Assembly (NCBI GenBank): GCA_012274175.1
Contig: JAAOZZ010000278.1
Coordinates: forward strand, 1 to 13,899
Length of the DNA stretch: 13,899 nt
Source of the DNA: Betaproteobacteria bacterium
Lineage (GTDB): Bacteria; Pseudomonadota; Gammaproteobacteria; Burkholderiales; Usitatibacteraceae
Direction: 5' to 3'
Each line of letters starts with the position of its first letter. The first letter of the stretch is position 1. The notes beneath the pieces are model-generated. The model had not been told where the DNA came from and searched no databases. It was given only the letters and a program-made list of their open reading frames with translations. Positions 7,162 through 13,659 of the stretch are shown one piece after another. A program made the position numbers and the translations under genes.

Positions 7162-7278
7162 CGGCTCGCGCGAGCGTAGCTGAACCGGGCGGAATACGAG
7201 TCGGGGCAATTTTGCAGGCGCGCGGTTCTGCACCGCGGACGCGTGCGTCGTGAGACTCGCGAAAATCCGCGAAAGGCC
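7162..7278. other. Intergenic region after the exporter gene
   Basis: It starts with a 12-bp self-complementary sequence GCTCGCGCGAGC (7164-7175) just after the exporter stop, which could form only a very tight hairpin and has no T-run. The rest, up to the promoter at 7279, shows no coding or repeat signal. Confidence 0.35.
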
Positions 7279-7305
7279 TTGACACGGCGAAGACGCCTAT
7301 AACAT
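7279..7305 (+). promoter_or_regulatory. Probable promoter of the GntR-led cluster
   Basis: A perfect -35 hexamer TTGACA lies at 7279-7284. Two overlapping -10 candidates follow: TATAAC (7298-7303, spacing 13) and TAACAT (7300-7305, spacing 15). Both spacings are short of the ideal 17, so the exact -10 is uncertain and the promoter may be weak or factor-assisted. Its downstream end runs into the inverted repeat at 7302-7325, so a bound repressor would block it. Confidence 0.5.
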
Positions 7306-7325
7306 CCTAACTCGTCTTAGGATGT
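7302..7325. promoter_or_regulatory. Perfect inverted-repeat operator, probable GntR-regulator site
   Basis: Arms ACATCCTAA (7302-7310) and TTAGGATGT (7317-7325) are exact reverse complements around the 6-base spacer CTCGTC. The repeat overlaps the -10 region and sits 30 bases before the regulator start codon. A position just upstream of its own gene, an AT-rich composition unlike the surroundings, and the dimeric nature of GntR proteins all point to autoregulation. The alternative, a terminator stem, is unlikely at 9 AT-rich pairs. Confidence 0.72.
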
Positions 7326-7355
7326 ATTAACTGCAGCCTTTCCGCTCGATCCCCC

Positions 7356-8216
7356 ATGTCCCTGCGTCGCGAAAGCCTCCAGGCCCTTTATATGCAGCTC
7401 GCGGAGCACCTCGAGCGGGAGATCGTGGCCGGGCGCCACCCGCCGCTCGCGCGCCTGCCTTCGGAGCAGCAGCTCATGGCGATGCACGAGGTGAGCCGCG
7501 TCACCGTGCGCCAGGCCATCGGCCAGCTCGTGAGCAAGAAGCTGGTCGAGGTGAAGCAGGGCAAGGGCGTCTTCGTGGTGGGCCCCGTCGTGCAGCACGG
7601 GCTGGACAGCCTCACGGGCTTCTACGATTCGCTGATCGAGCAGGGCCACCGTCCCACCACGCGGCTGCTCTCGTTCGGGCCCGCGGGCGCCGCCGAGCGC
7701 TCGGCGACGGTGTTCGAGGACGCGGCCAACGGCGTTCCGATGTCGCTGAGCCGCCTCTACCTGCTGCGCGGCAAGCCCTTCGCCGTGGCCCACGGCCTGC
7801 TTCCGCCGTACGCCGCGCGCGTCACCCGTTCGCAGGCCAACACGCACACCATCTACGGGATCCTGCGCGACCTGCTGGGCGTGGAGGTCGCGCGCGCCGA
7901 CATCGGCATCCGTGCCCGCGCCGTGCCCCAATGGATCCGGGAACCGCTCAAGCTGCGCAGCGGGCAGCCGGTCCTCGTGATGGAGCGGGTCTCGCGCGCG
8001 CCCAGCGGCGAGCCGGTGGAGCACAGCTTCTTCTACATCGTGCCGGAAACCTACGAGTTCCGCCTGGGCGTGCGCGGCCCGCTGCAGATCAGCAGCGCCA
8101 TCAAGGAATACGGAGCGCGCGGCCTCGCGGGCGGCGAGGCCGGGAGGCCCGAAGGGACCGCGATCCGCCACCATGGCCGGGCACGCTCGCGACGCCAGGA
8201 AAGGGGCATGGCCTGA
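7356..8216 (+). CDS. GntR-family (HutC/UTRA) transcriptional regulator
   Basis: This 286-residue protein is probably the local repressor of the following uptake and catabolic genes. Residues ~8-76 are the GntR winged helix: LYMQLAEHLEREIVAGR, then LPSEQQLMAMHEVSRVTVRQ and KLVEVKQGKGVFV. Residues ~95-236 fit the UTRA ligand-binding domain of the HutC subgroup (GFYDSLIEQGHRPTTRLLSF, then RLYLLRGKPFAVAHGLLP, and the strand pair GEPVEHSFFYIVPETYEFRL). UTRA domains bind small carboxylates, amino-acid derivatives or sugars, plausibly the imported substrate here. The last ~45 residues are Gly/Arg-rich and unlike the family, so the stop may lie further out than in relatives. No clear RBS precedes ATG 7356, but upstream codons would run into the operator. 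The stop is 1 base before the hydrolase start, indicating translational coupling. Confidence 0.92.
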   Translation: MSLRRESLQALYMQLAEHLEREIVAGRHPPLARLPSEQQLMAMHEVSRVTVRQAIGQLVSKKLVEVKQGKGVFVVGPVVQHGLDSLTGFYDSLIEQGHRPTTRLLSFGPAGAAERSATVFEDAANGVPMSLSRLYLLRGKPFAVAHGLLPPYAARVTRSQANTHTIYGILRDLLGVEVARADIGIRARAVPQWIREPLKLRSGQPVLVMERVSRAPSGEPVEHSFFYIVPETYEFRLGVRGPLQISSAIKEYGARGLAGGEAGRPEGTAIRHHGRARSRRQERGMA

Positions 8217-8217
8217 C

Positions 8218-9663
8218 ATGGCGACGGCGCCCGCGCAATCGGTGCAGCAGGCTGCCGGCGACGCGCGGCGTGCCGGCGTCGTCGCGGCGCATTCGCTCGC
8301 GGCCCGTGCCGGCGCCGATATCCTCGAGGCCGGCGGTAACGCCGCGGATGCCGCCGTGGCGGTGGCGGCCGCGCTCGCCGTCGTCGATCCCGCCAACTGC
8401 GGCATCGGGGGGTACGGCGGCCTGGCCGTCGTCCTGCGCGCGGACGAGGAGGGCGCCTCGCAAGTGAGCTTCAACGCGGTCGTGCCGCGCGGCTATCCCG
8501 CTGAAGGAGATTCATCCGGCGCCGGCGCCCAGGTCTCGCCGCCGGCGGTCGTGCCGGGCCTGTGCGCGCTGCAGTCGCGCTTCGGCCGGCTCCCGCCCGA
8601 TGCGCCCTGGGCCCCTGCCATCCGATTGGCGCGCGAGGGCTTCCCCGTCGGGCGCGACCTCGCGGCGACGCTGCGCTGGGCGAGCACACGGCATCGCACC
8701 CTCAGCGACGAGTTCCGGCGCATCTTCTTTCCCGGCGGCGCACCGGCGCAGGAAGGCCAGGTGCTGCGTCAGCCCGAGATGGCGCAGACCCTCGAGCTGA
8801 TCGCCAAGCGCGGTGCGCAGGCCGTCGGCGCAGGACCCGTCGCCGAGGCCGTCTGCAGGACCGTCCGCGAAGCGGGCGGCTGCGTCGCTCCCGAGGACCT
8901 CGCATCCATCGCCGTGAAAGTTGCCGCGGCGGCCGAGCAGCGCTACGGCGACGCGCACGTCTGGGCGCCCGATCCCGAGGAGTGCGGATCGAGCATCCTC
9001 TTCGCGGCATTGCGCGATCTGGACGGGCGAGCGCTCGGCGAGGCGCGCGGCGGGCAATACGTGGATGCGTTGCGCCACGCCATCGCCGATGCCTGGCGCA
9101 TGCGCAACGCGCGCTACCGGCCGCGCGTGCGCGCCGCGGCACAGACCACGCACATGTGCGCGGGCGATGCCGACGGCATGCTCGTGTCGATGACCTTCAC
9201 CCACGGCCCGACGTGGTTCGGCTCGGGGCTCGTCGCGCCCGGCACGGGCATGGTGCTCAATACGGGGACTGCGATCTTCGCGCGCCGCGCTTCCGACGGC
9301 GCGCTGGTGGCCCAGCCGCACCTCACGCCCGTGGTCATGCGCCGCGCGGGGGCGACGTTCGCGCTGGGCACGCCCGGCGGGACGCGCATCCCGTCCATCG
9401 TGCTGCAGGCGATCCTCGACCTCGTGCATTACGGCGTGGCGCCGGAGGAGGTCTTCCAGGGCGTGCGCGTTTCCGCCGATGGGGAAGGCGCGCTGGAAGG
9501 AGAGGCGGCGCTCGCGGCGCGCCTGCCCGGGACGCCCTTCCGGGAGATCCGCACCGCCGAGTATTTCGGACCCGCCGGGGGCCTTGCGCGCCCGGCGGGC
9601 AAAAAAGAATGGGTCGCCATGCTCGACCCACGGTTCCAGGGGGCTTGCGCATTCGCGAGCTGA
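8218..9663 (+). CDS. Gamma-glutamyltransferase-family Ntn hydrolase, cytoplasmic and divergent
   Basis: At 481 residues this is shorter than classical gamma-glutamyltransferases (~570-580). It keeps the N-terminal motif AAHSLAARAGADILEAGGNA with DAAVAVAAALAVVDP, and the autoprocessing junction TTHMCAGDADGMLVSMTF, where Thr310 would be the nucleophile and the first residue of the small subunit. Downstream it has FGSGLVAPGTGMVLN and the glycine motif LGTPGGTRIPSIVLQAILD. Residues that hold the gamma-glutamyl group in the E. coli enzyme appear changed: the RETAP-type arginine region reads FNAVVPRGYP, the Asn after the Thr-x motif and the NNEMDDF acidic site are gone (LNTGTAIFARR), and SSMSP reads PHLTP. 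There is no signal peptide, unlike periplasmic relatives. I chose ATG 8218, 1 base after the regulator stop; an in-frame ATG at 8173 would overlap the regulator. Probably an amide or acyl hydrolase on a non-glutamyl substrate. Confidence 0.85.
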   Translation: MATAPAQSVQQAAGDARRAGVVAAHSLAARAGADILEAGGNAADAAVAVAAALAVVDPANCGIGGYGGLAVVLRADEEGASQVSFNAVVPRGYPAEGDSSGAGAQVSPPAVVPGLCALQSRFGRLPPDAPWAPAIRLAREGFPVGRDLAATLRWASTRHRTLSDEFRRIFFPGGAPAQEGQVLRQPEMAQTLELIAKRGAQAVGAGPVAEAVCRTVREAGGCVAPEDLASIAVKVAAAAEQRYGDAHVWAPDPEECGSSILFAALRDLDGRALGEARGGQYVDALRHAIADAWRMRNARYRPRVRAAAQTTHMCAGDADGMLVSMTFTHGPTWFGSGLVAPGTGMVLNTGTAIFARRASDGALVAQPHLTPVVMRRAGATFALGTPGGTRIPSIVLQAILDLVHYGVAPEEVFQGVRVSADGEGALEGEAALAARLPGTPFREIRTAEYFGPAGGLARPAGKKEWVAMLDPRFQGACAFAS

Positions 9664-9693
9664 GGCGTGCACGAACAAGGAGGAGGAGGAAAC

Positions 9694-10917
9694 ATGAAAA
9701 GCAATCGGAAAGAACTTGCCGGATCGTCCCAGGATTCACCCCGCCGCGAGTTCCTGCGGCTCGCCGCGCGCTACGGCTATGGCGCGGCCCTGATCGCCAC
9801 CCTCGGGCTGCCGATGGCGACCTATTCCCAGCGGGCGTCGGCGGCGGCGGCCGCCGCCGACGAGGAGAAGGCCAAGCGGGCACGCGCCAAGCACGTGCTC
9901 ACGCTGGGCCTGGACAGCTCCGTGAACCACACGCCCGACGGCGCGGTGACCAAGGTCGCGATGTGGCTCTTCGGCAACCTCGAGTTCAAGGCCGCCGTCG
10001 AGCAGCATTCGAAGGGCGCGGTCTACGTGGACATCCACGACGGCGCGGCCCTGGGCTCGCAGACCGCGGCGCTGCGCAAGGTGCAGCTGGGCGTGATCCA
10101 GGCGGCCGACTGCTCGACGCAGAACGCGGCCGAACTGGCGCCCATCTGGAACGTGATCGACATCCCCTACCAGATCGGGCCGGTCGCCAACTACTGGAAG
10201 CTGCTCTTCAGCCACGAGTTCGACCAGGGCGTACGCGCCAAGTCCGCGCAGGCCAACATGATGTGCCTCTTCACCCTGCCCACGACGCGCTGGCTGGAGA
10301 TGTCGCACAAGGTGGAACACCCGGTGCGCAAGCCCGAGGACGTCAAGGGCCTCAAGATCCGCGTGACGGGTTCGAAGCTGGAGCAGGCGGCCTTCAAGAT
10401 CCTGCCCGCCAACCCGACGCCCATCGCGTGGTCCGAGGTCTTCACCGCCATGAAGGACGGCGCCGTGGACGGCATCCACGTGGCGGCGACTTCCGTGCTG
10501 GACGGCGGCATGGGGCCGGTGGTGGGCCAGCTCGTCGACGTGGACTGGATGTACAACTCCGACAGCACCTGGCTCGCAACGCGATGGTTCAAGGCCCTGC
10601 CGCCGGACCTGCAGGAGGCGGTGATGGAGGGTGCCTACGACGCGCAGGTGCACATCTACAAGAACTTCGCCAGGCTGCGCCGCGACCAGGCGGGCATCGA
10701 GCCCGACTCGCCCAAGGTGGGATGGCGGACGTTCGACACCAAGTTCGTGCGCCTCACCGACGCCGAACGGGGCGCCTGGCGCGACTACCTCTCGCTCGAG
10801 CGCAACAAGGCCACGTTGAACGAGCTGATCGACCGCTTCGGCCGCAAGGAGTACGAGATGGTCAACCGGGTCGTCCAGGGCGGCGGCGGGGAGCCGAAGC
10901 GCTGGTGGAAGGCATGA
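9694..10917 (+). CDS. dctP: TRAP transporter solute-binding protein (DctP family) with Tat signal
   Basis: This is the periplasmic receptor that captures an organic acid and delivers it to the DctQM permease. The 407-residue product is longer than the usual ~330. ATG 9694 is set by the long Shine-Dalgarno sequence AAGGAGGAGGAGG (9677-9689). The N-terminus is a twin-arginine signal: SPRREFLRLAARYGYGAAL with Arg17-Arg18, a hydrophobic stretch, and likely cleavage after QRASA near residue 50. The mature protein shows DctP features: GSQTAALRKVQLGVIQAAD, then WNVIDIPYQI, and VKGLKIRVTGSKLEQAAF, in which Arg223 corresponds to the conserved carboxylate-binding arginine, and WSEVFTAMKDGAVDGIH. It follows the hydrolase by 30 bases. 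The closing region (DYLSLERNKATLNELIDRFG) is helical. A carboxylate ligand is expected from the family; its identity is unknown. Confidence 0.92.
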   Translation: MKSNRKELAGSSQDSPRREFLRLAARYGYGAALIATLGLPMATYSQRASAAAAAADEEKAKRARAKHVLTLGLDSSVNHTPDGAVTKVAMWLFGNLEFKAAVEQHSKGAVYVDIHDGAALGSQTAALRKVQLGVIQAADCSTQNAAELAPIWNVIDIPYQIGPVANYWKLLFSHEFDQGVRAKSAQANMMCLFTLPTTRWLEMSHKVEHPVRKPEDVKGLKIRVTGSKLEQAAFKILPANPTPIAWSEVFTAMKDGAVDGIHVAATSVLDGGMGPVVGQLVDVDWMYNSDSTWLATRWFKALPPDLQEAVMEGAYDAQVHIYKNFARLRRDQAGIEPDSPKVGWRTFDTKFVRLTDAERGAWRDYLSLERNKATLNELIDRFGRKEYEMVNRVVQGGGGEPKRWWKA

Positions 10918-10949
10918 GCGCCGTCCGCATCCACGACTAGGGCAGGACC

Positions 10950-10976
10950 GGCCGCCGCCCGAAACGGGCGGCGGCC
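10950..10976 (+). terminator. Perfect 12-bp GC hairpin between dctP and dctQ
   Basis: GGCCGCCGCCCG (10950-10961) pairs exactly with CGGGCGGCGGCC (10965-10976) around a 3-base AAA loop. It lies 33 bases after the dctP stop and 19 bases before the dctQ start. The sequence that follows (TTCAGGGC) has no T-run, so this is more likely a 3'-end stabiliser or partial terminator that keeps dctP mRNA above permease mRNA than a full stop. Binding proteins are typically needed in excess over the membrane parts. Confidence 0.65.
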
Positions 10977-10995
10977 TTCAGGGCAGGGAGCCCCC

Positions 10996-11514
10996 ATGCG
11001 CAAGGCCATCGACTGGATCGACCGCAACGTCGAGTACGTGCTGAACGTGCTCTTCTACGCCTACATCATCGTGATCATCTTTGCCGAGGTGGTGGCGCGC
11101 TACGTGCTGCACTCCTCGATCGTGTGGGCGGAGGAGACGGCGATCTACGCCTTCATCTGGCTGAGCTACCTGTCCACCGCGCGCCTCGCGCGCGGCCGGG
11201 CGCACCTCGCGTTCACGATCTTCCGCGATGCCATGCCGCGAGGGCCGCAGCTCGCGTGCCTGCTCGTCGCCGATCTCTGCCTGGCCACTGTCGCGGTCGT
11301 GGTGGTGCTCTACATGTGGACCCCGCTGCTGGACAGCATCGCCTACAAGCAGACGATGCAGGGGGTCAACCTGCCGATCTGGATTGCGACCGTCGCCGTG
11401 CCCGTGGGCTGGCTCGTGGTGCTGGTGCGCGTGCTCCAGCGCGCCCGGGACGCGATCCGAAACTACCGCCTGGACGCCCCGTTGGTGGGCCAGGCCCTCG
11501 AAGAGCACATCTAG
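10996..11514 (+). CDS. dctQ: TRAP transporter small permease subunit (DctQ)
   Basis: This 172-residue inner-membrane protein has four predicted helices (about 14-36, 46-62, 86-106, 126-146), the standard DctQ fold. Family features include the Asp/Asn-rich N-terminal end before TM1, EVVARYVLHSSIVWAEETAI at the TM1-TM2 turn, and the charged loop ARLARGRAHLAF. DctQ forms a complex with DctM and helps dock the loaded binding protein; transport is driven by the sodium gradient in studied members. An AGGGAG sequence about 6 bases upstream supports ATG 10996. A 9-base gap to dctM indicates cotranslation. The gene belongs with the upstream binding-protein gene despite the hairpin between them. Confidence 0.93.
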   Translation: MRKAIDWIDRNVEYVLNVLFYAYIIVIIFAEVVARYVLHSSIVWAEETAIYAFIWLSYLSTARLARGRAHLAFTIFRDAMPRGPQLACLLVADLCLATVAVVVVLYMWTPLLDSIAYKQTMQGVNLPIWIATVAVPVGWLVVLVRVLQRARDAIRNYRLDAPLVGQALEEHI

Positions 11515-11523
11515 AGGCTCGCC

Positions 11524-12816
11524 ATGGATCCGGCCCTCATCGTCGTCCTGCTGCTGGTCGTCCTCTTCCTGGTGGGCGTCGAGATCGTGACGCTGCTGGG
11601 CATCGGGGCGGTGCTGCTCACGCTGGTCACGAAGCAGTTCCCGCTCACGAACATCAGCATCACGATGTTCGACTCCATCAACCTCTTCCCGCTGATCGCG
11701 CTGCCCCTCTTCGTGATCACCGGCGACATCATCGCCGAGGGAGGCATCGCGCACCAGATCATGCAGTTCGCCCGCTCGCTCGTGGGATGGATGCGCGGGG
11801 GTCTCGTGCTGGCGACGATGGTGGCCTCGGGCATCTTCGCCGCCATCAGCGGCTCGAACTCCGCCACCGTCGCCACCATCGGGCGCGTCGTGCTGCCGGA
11901 CATGAAGAAGGAGGGGTACCCGACCGACTTCGCCGCGGGCTCCGTGGCGTCGGGCGGCGTGGTGGGCATCATCATCCCGCCCAGCATCGCCTTCGTGCTC
12001 TACGGCGTCAGCACGGGAGTCAGCGTCGGCGACCTCTTCATCGCGGGCATCCTGCCCGGGCTCCTGATGGTCTTCGTGATGTGCATCGTCGCCTACATCG
12101 TGTGCCGCCATCATGGGTACGGGCTCCGGCATCCGTTCAGCTGGGGCGAGATCGGGCGCTCGTTCTGGGGGACGAAGTATGCGCTGGGCGCCATCGCGCT
12201 CATCCTCGTGGGCATCTACTCGGGCATCTTCACGCCCACGGAGGCGGGGGCGGTGGCGAGCGTCTACTGCCTCTTCGTGGGGATCTTCATCACGCGCAAG
12301 ATCGGCCTCAAGCAGATCCCGAAGGTCCTGGACCGCAGCGCGAACCTCTGCGGGCTGATCGCGCCCGTGATCGCGCTGGCGCTCGTCTTCTCGCAGAATC
12401 TCGCGATCCTGCGCATCCCCGACGAGGCCGTGGCGGCGCTGATCTCGCTTACCAGCGACAAGACGCTGCAGCTCCTCATCATCCTCGCGCTGCTCCTCGT
12501 GGCCGGATGCGTCATGGAGACCGCGCCCAACATCCTGCTGCTGGCGCCCATCCTGGCACCCCTCGCCGAGCGGCTGGGGCTCAATCCCATCCACTTCGGC
12601 GTGATCGTGGTGTGCAACCTCGCGATCGGCTTCATCACGCCCCCCGTTGGGCTCAACCTCTACGTGGCCTCGGCGATGTCGGGCGTGCCGTTCACGAGGA
12701 TCGCGTCGCGGATCTGGCCCTACGTGCTGGCGCTGATCCTGGCGCTCCTCGTGGTGACTTTCGTGCCGTGGCTGTCGCTCGCGTTCGTGGAGCACGCCGC
12801 GGCGGCGCGGAGCTGA
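11524..12816 (+). CDS. dctM: TRAP transporter large permease subunit (DctM)
   Basis: This 430-residue, about 12-helix inner-membrane protein has the usual family length. It forms the ion-coupled transport channel of the TRAP system. Recognisable family stretches are FPLIALPLFVITGDIIAEGG near residues 57-76, the first re-entrant region FAAISGSNSATVATIGRVVLP, the PDMKKEGYPTDFAAG loop, and IIIPPSIAFVLYGV near 154-167. The second half repeats the fold, with FTPTEAGAVAS, an APNILLLAPILAPLAERLG segment, and FITPPVGLNLYVAS. The start ATG 11524 comes 9 bases after the dctQ stop with a weak GAGG sequence just upstream. The 3' end runs close to the SDR gene, continuing the operon. Substrate choice is set mainly by DctP. 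Confidence 0.95.
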   Translation: MDPALIVVLLLVVLFLVGVEIVTLLGIGAVLLTLVTKQFPLTNISITMFDSINLFPLIALPLFVITGDIIAEGGIAHQIMQFARSLVGWMRGGLVLATMVASGIFAAISGSNSATVATIGRVVLPDMKKEGYPTDFAAGSVASGGVVGIIIPPSIAFVLYGVSTGVSVGDLFIAGILPGLLMVFVMCIVAYIVCRHHGYGLRHPFSWGEIGRSFWGTKYALGAIALILVGIYSGIFTPTEAGAVASVYCLFVGIFITRKIGLKQIPKVLDRSANLCGLIAPVIALALVFSQNLAILRIPDEAVAALISLTSDKTLQLLIILALLLVAGCVMETAPNILLLAPILAPLAERLGLNPIHFGVIVVCNLAIGFITPPVGLNLYVASAMSGVPFTRIASRIWPYVLALILALLVVTFVPWLSLAFVEHAAAARS

Positions 12817-12848
12817 GGATGGAGGCGCGAGACGAGGATCCCACCGCC

Positions 12849-13634
12849 ATGGATGAGACTTCCCGCATCACCGCCATCGTCACCGGGGGCGCCAGCGGCA
12901 TCGGCGCCGCGGTGGCGCGCCGCATCGTCGCCGCCGGGGGCCGCGTGGGCCTGCTCGACCTGAACGAGGAAGGCACGCGCGCGCTCGCCGCCGAGCTGGG
13001 TGAAGACGCCTGCGCCGCCGTGGGCGACGTGCTGGACGAGGAAGGCCTCGCACGCTCGGCCGACCTCGTCGAGGCGAAGATCGGACCGGCGAACGCGCTC
13101 GTCTGCTGTGCCGGCATCCCGCAGGTCCCGCGCCCCATCGAGGAATGGCCCACCGCGGAGTTCCGGCGCATCGTCGACTCGCACCTCACGGGTACCTACG
13201 CGAGCTGCCGCGTCGTCGGCAGCCGCATCGCAGCACGCGGGCGGGGCGGGGCCGTCGTCACGATCTCGTCGGTGGTGGGCGTGCACCCGGGGCCGGTGCT
13301 CGCGTACGGTCCGGCGAAGGCCGCGGTGGCGAGCCTCACGCAGATCCTGGCCGTGCACTGGGCGTCCAAGGGCGTGCGCGTGAACGCCGTGGCACCCGGG
13401 TGGACCGACACGCCGTTCCTGCGGCCCAAGGAGCGCAAGGGCGAGCGCGACTTCACGCCGATCCTCGCCGCTACGCCGATGCACCGGCTCATGCAGCCGC
13501 GCGAGATCGCGGAGACCATCCATTTCCTGCTCTCGCCCGCGGCGAGCGCCATCACGGGCGCCCTCGTGCCGTGCGATGGGGGCGTGCTCGCCGGGGCGGG
13601 CTGGTTCCCCTTCGGCGGATTCGGCGCGGGTTGA
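12849..13634 (+). CDS. Short-chain dehydrogenase/reductase (SDR), probably NAD-dependent
   Basis: This is a 261-residue classical SDR. The cofactor motif TGGASGIG is at residues 12-19. Asp37 at the end of the second strand favours NAD over NADP. The catalytic Ser140, Tyr153 and Lys157 are present (TISSVVGVHPGPVLAYGPAK). Two family positions are unusual: the NNAG motif reads CCAG (86-89), and the active-site Asn of the tetrad, normally in an N-L-x-G context, reads SHLTG with His112. The C-terminal part has RVNAVAPGWTDTPF and ITGALVPCDGG. The start could also be ATG 12819, in frame, 3 bases after the dctM stop and with GGAG 6 bases upstream, giving 10 more residues (MEARDEDPTA). I prefer 12849 for family length, but the RBS favours 12819. 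It likely oxidises a hydroxyl group of the imported or hydrolysed compound. Confidence 0.88.
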   Translation: MDETSRITAIVTGGASGIGAAVARRIVAAGGRVGLLDLNEEGTRALAAELGEDACAAVGDVLDEEGLARSADLVEAKIGPANALVCCAGIPQVPRPIEEWPTAEFRRIVDSHLTGTYASCRVVGSRIAARGRGGAVVTISSVVGVHPGPVLAYGPAKAAVASLTQILAVHWASKGVRVNAVAPGWTDTPFLRPKERKGERDFTPILAATPMHRLMQPREIAETIHFLLSPAASAITGALVPCDGGVLAGAGWFPFGGFGAG

Positions 13635-13659
13635 GCGAGAGCAACGGGCGAGGACGACC

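Noticed and set aside
8562..10940. Plus-strand 792-codon frame overlapping the hydrolase and dctP
   Set aside because: Low-complexity Arg/Ala/Gly translation. It is out of frame with two genes that have clear motifs and ribosome binding sites.
10978..12795. Minus-strand open frame of 605 codons opposite dctQ and dctM
   Set aside because: The product is almost entirely Asp/His/Arg/Glu, the typical mirror of hydrophobic membrane-protein codons. The TRAP permease genes on the plus strand explain the region.
11124..12818. Upstream extension of the SDR reading frame through dctQ and dctM, about 560 codons longer
   Set aside because: The extension overlaps two well-supported membrane-protein genes and is Arg-rich without similarity. 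Only the part from 12819 or 12849 looks like protein.
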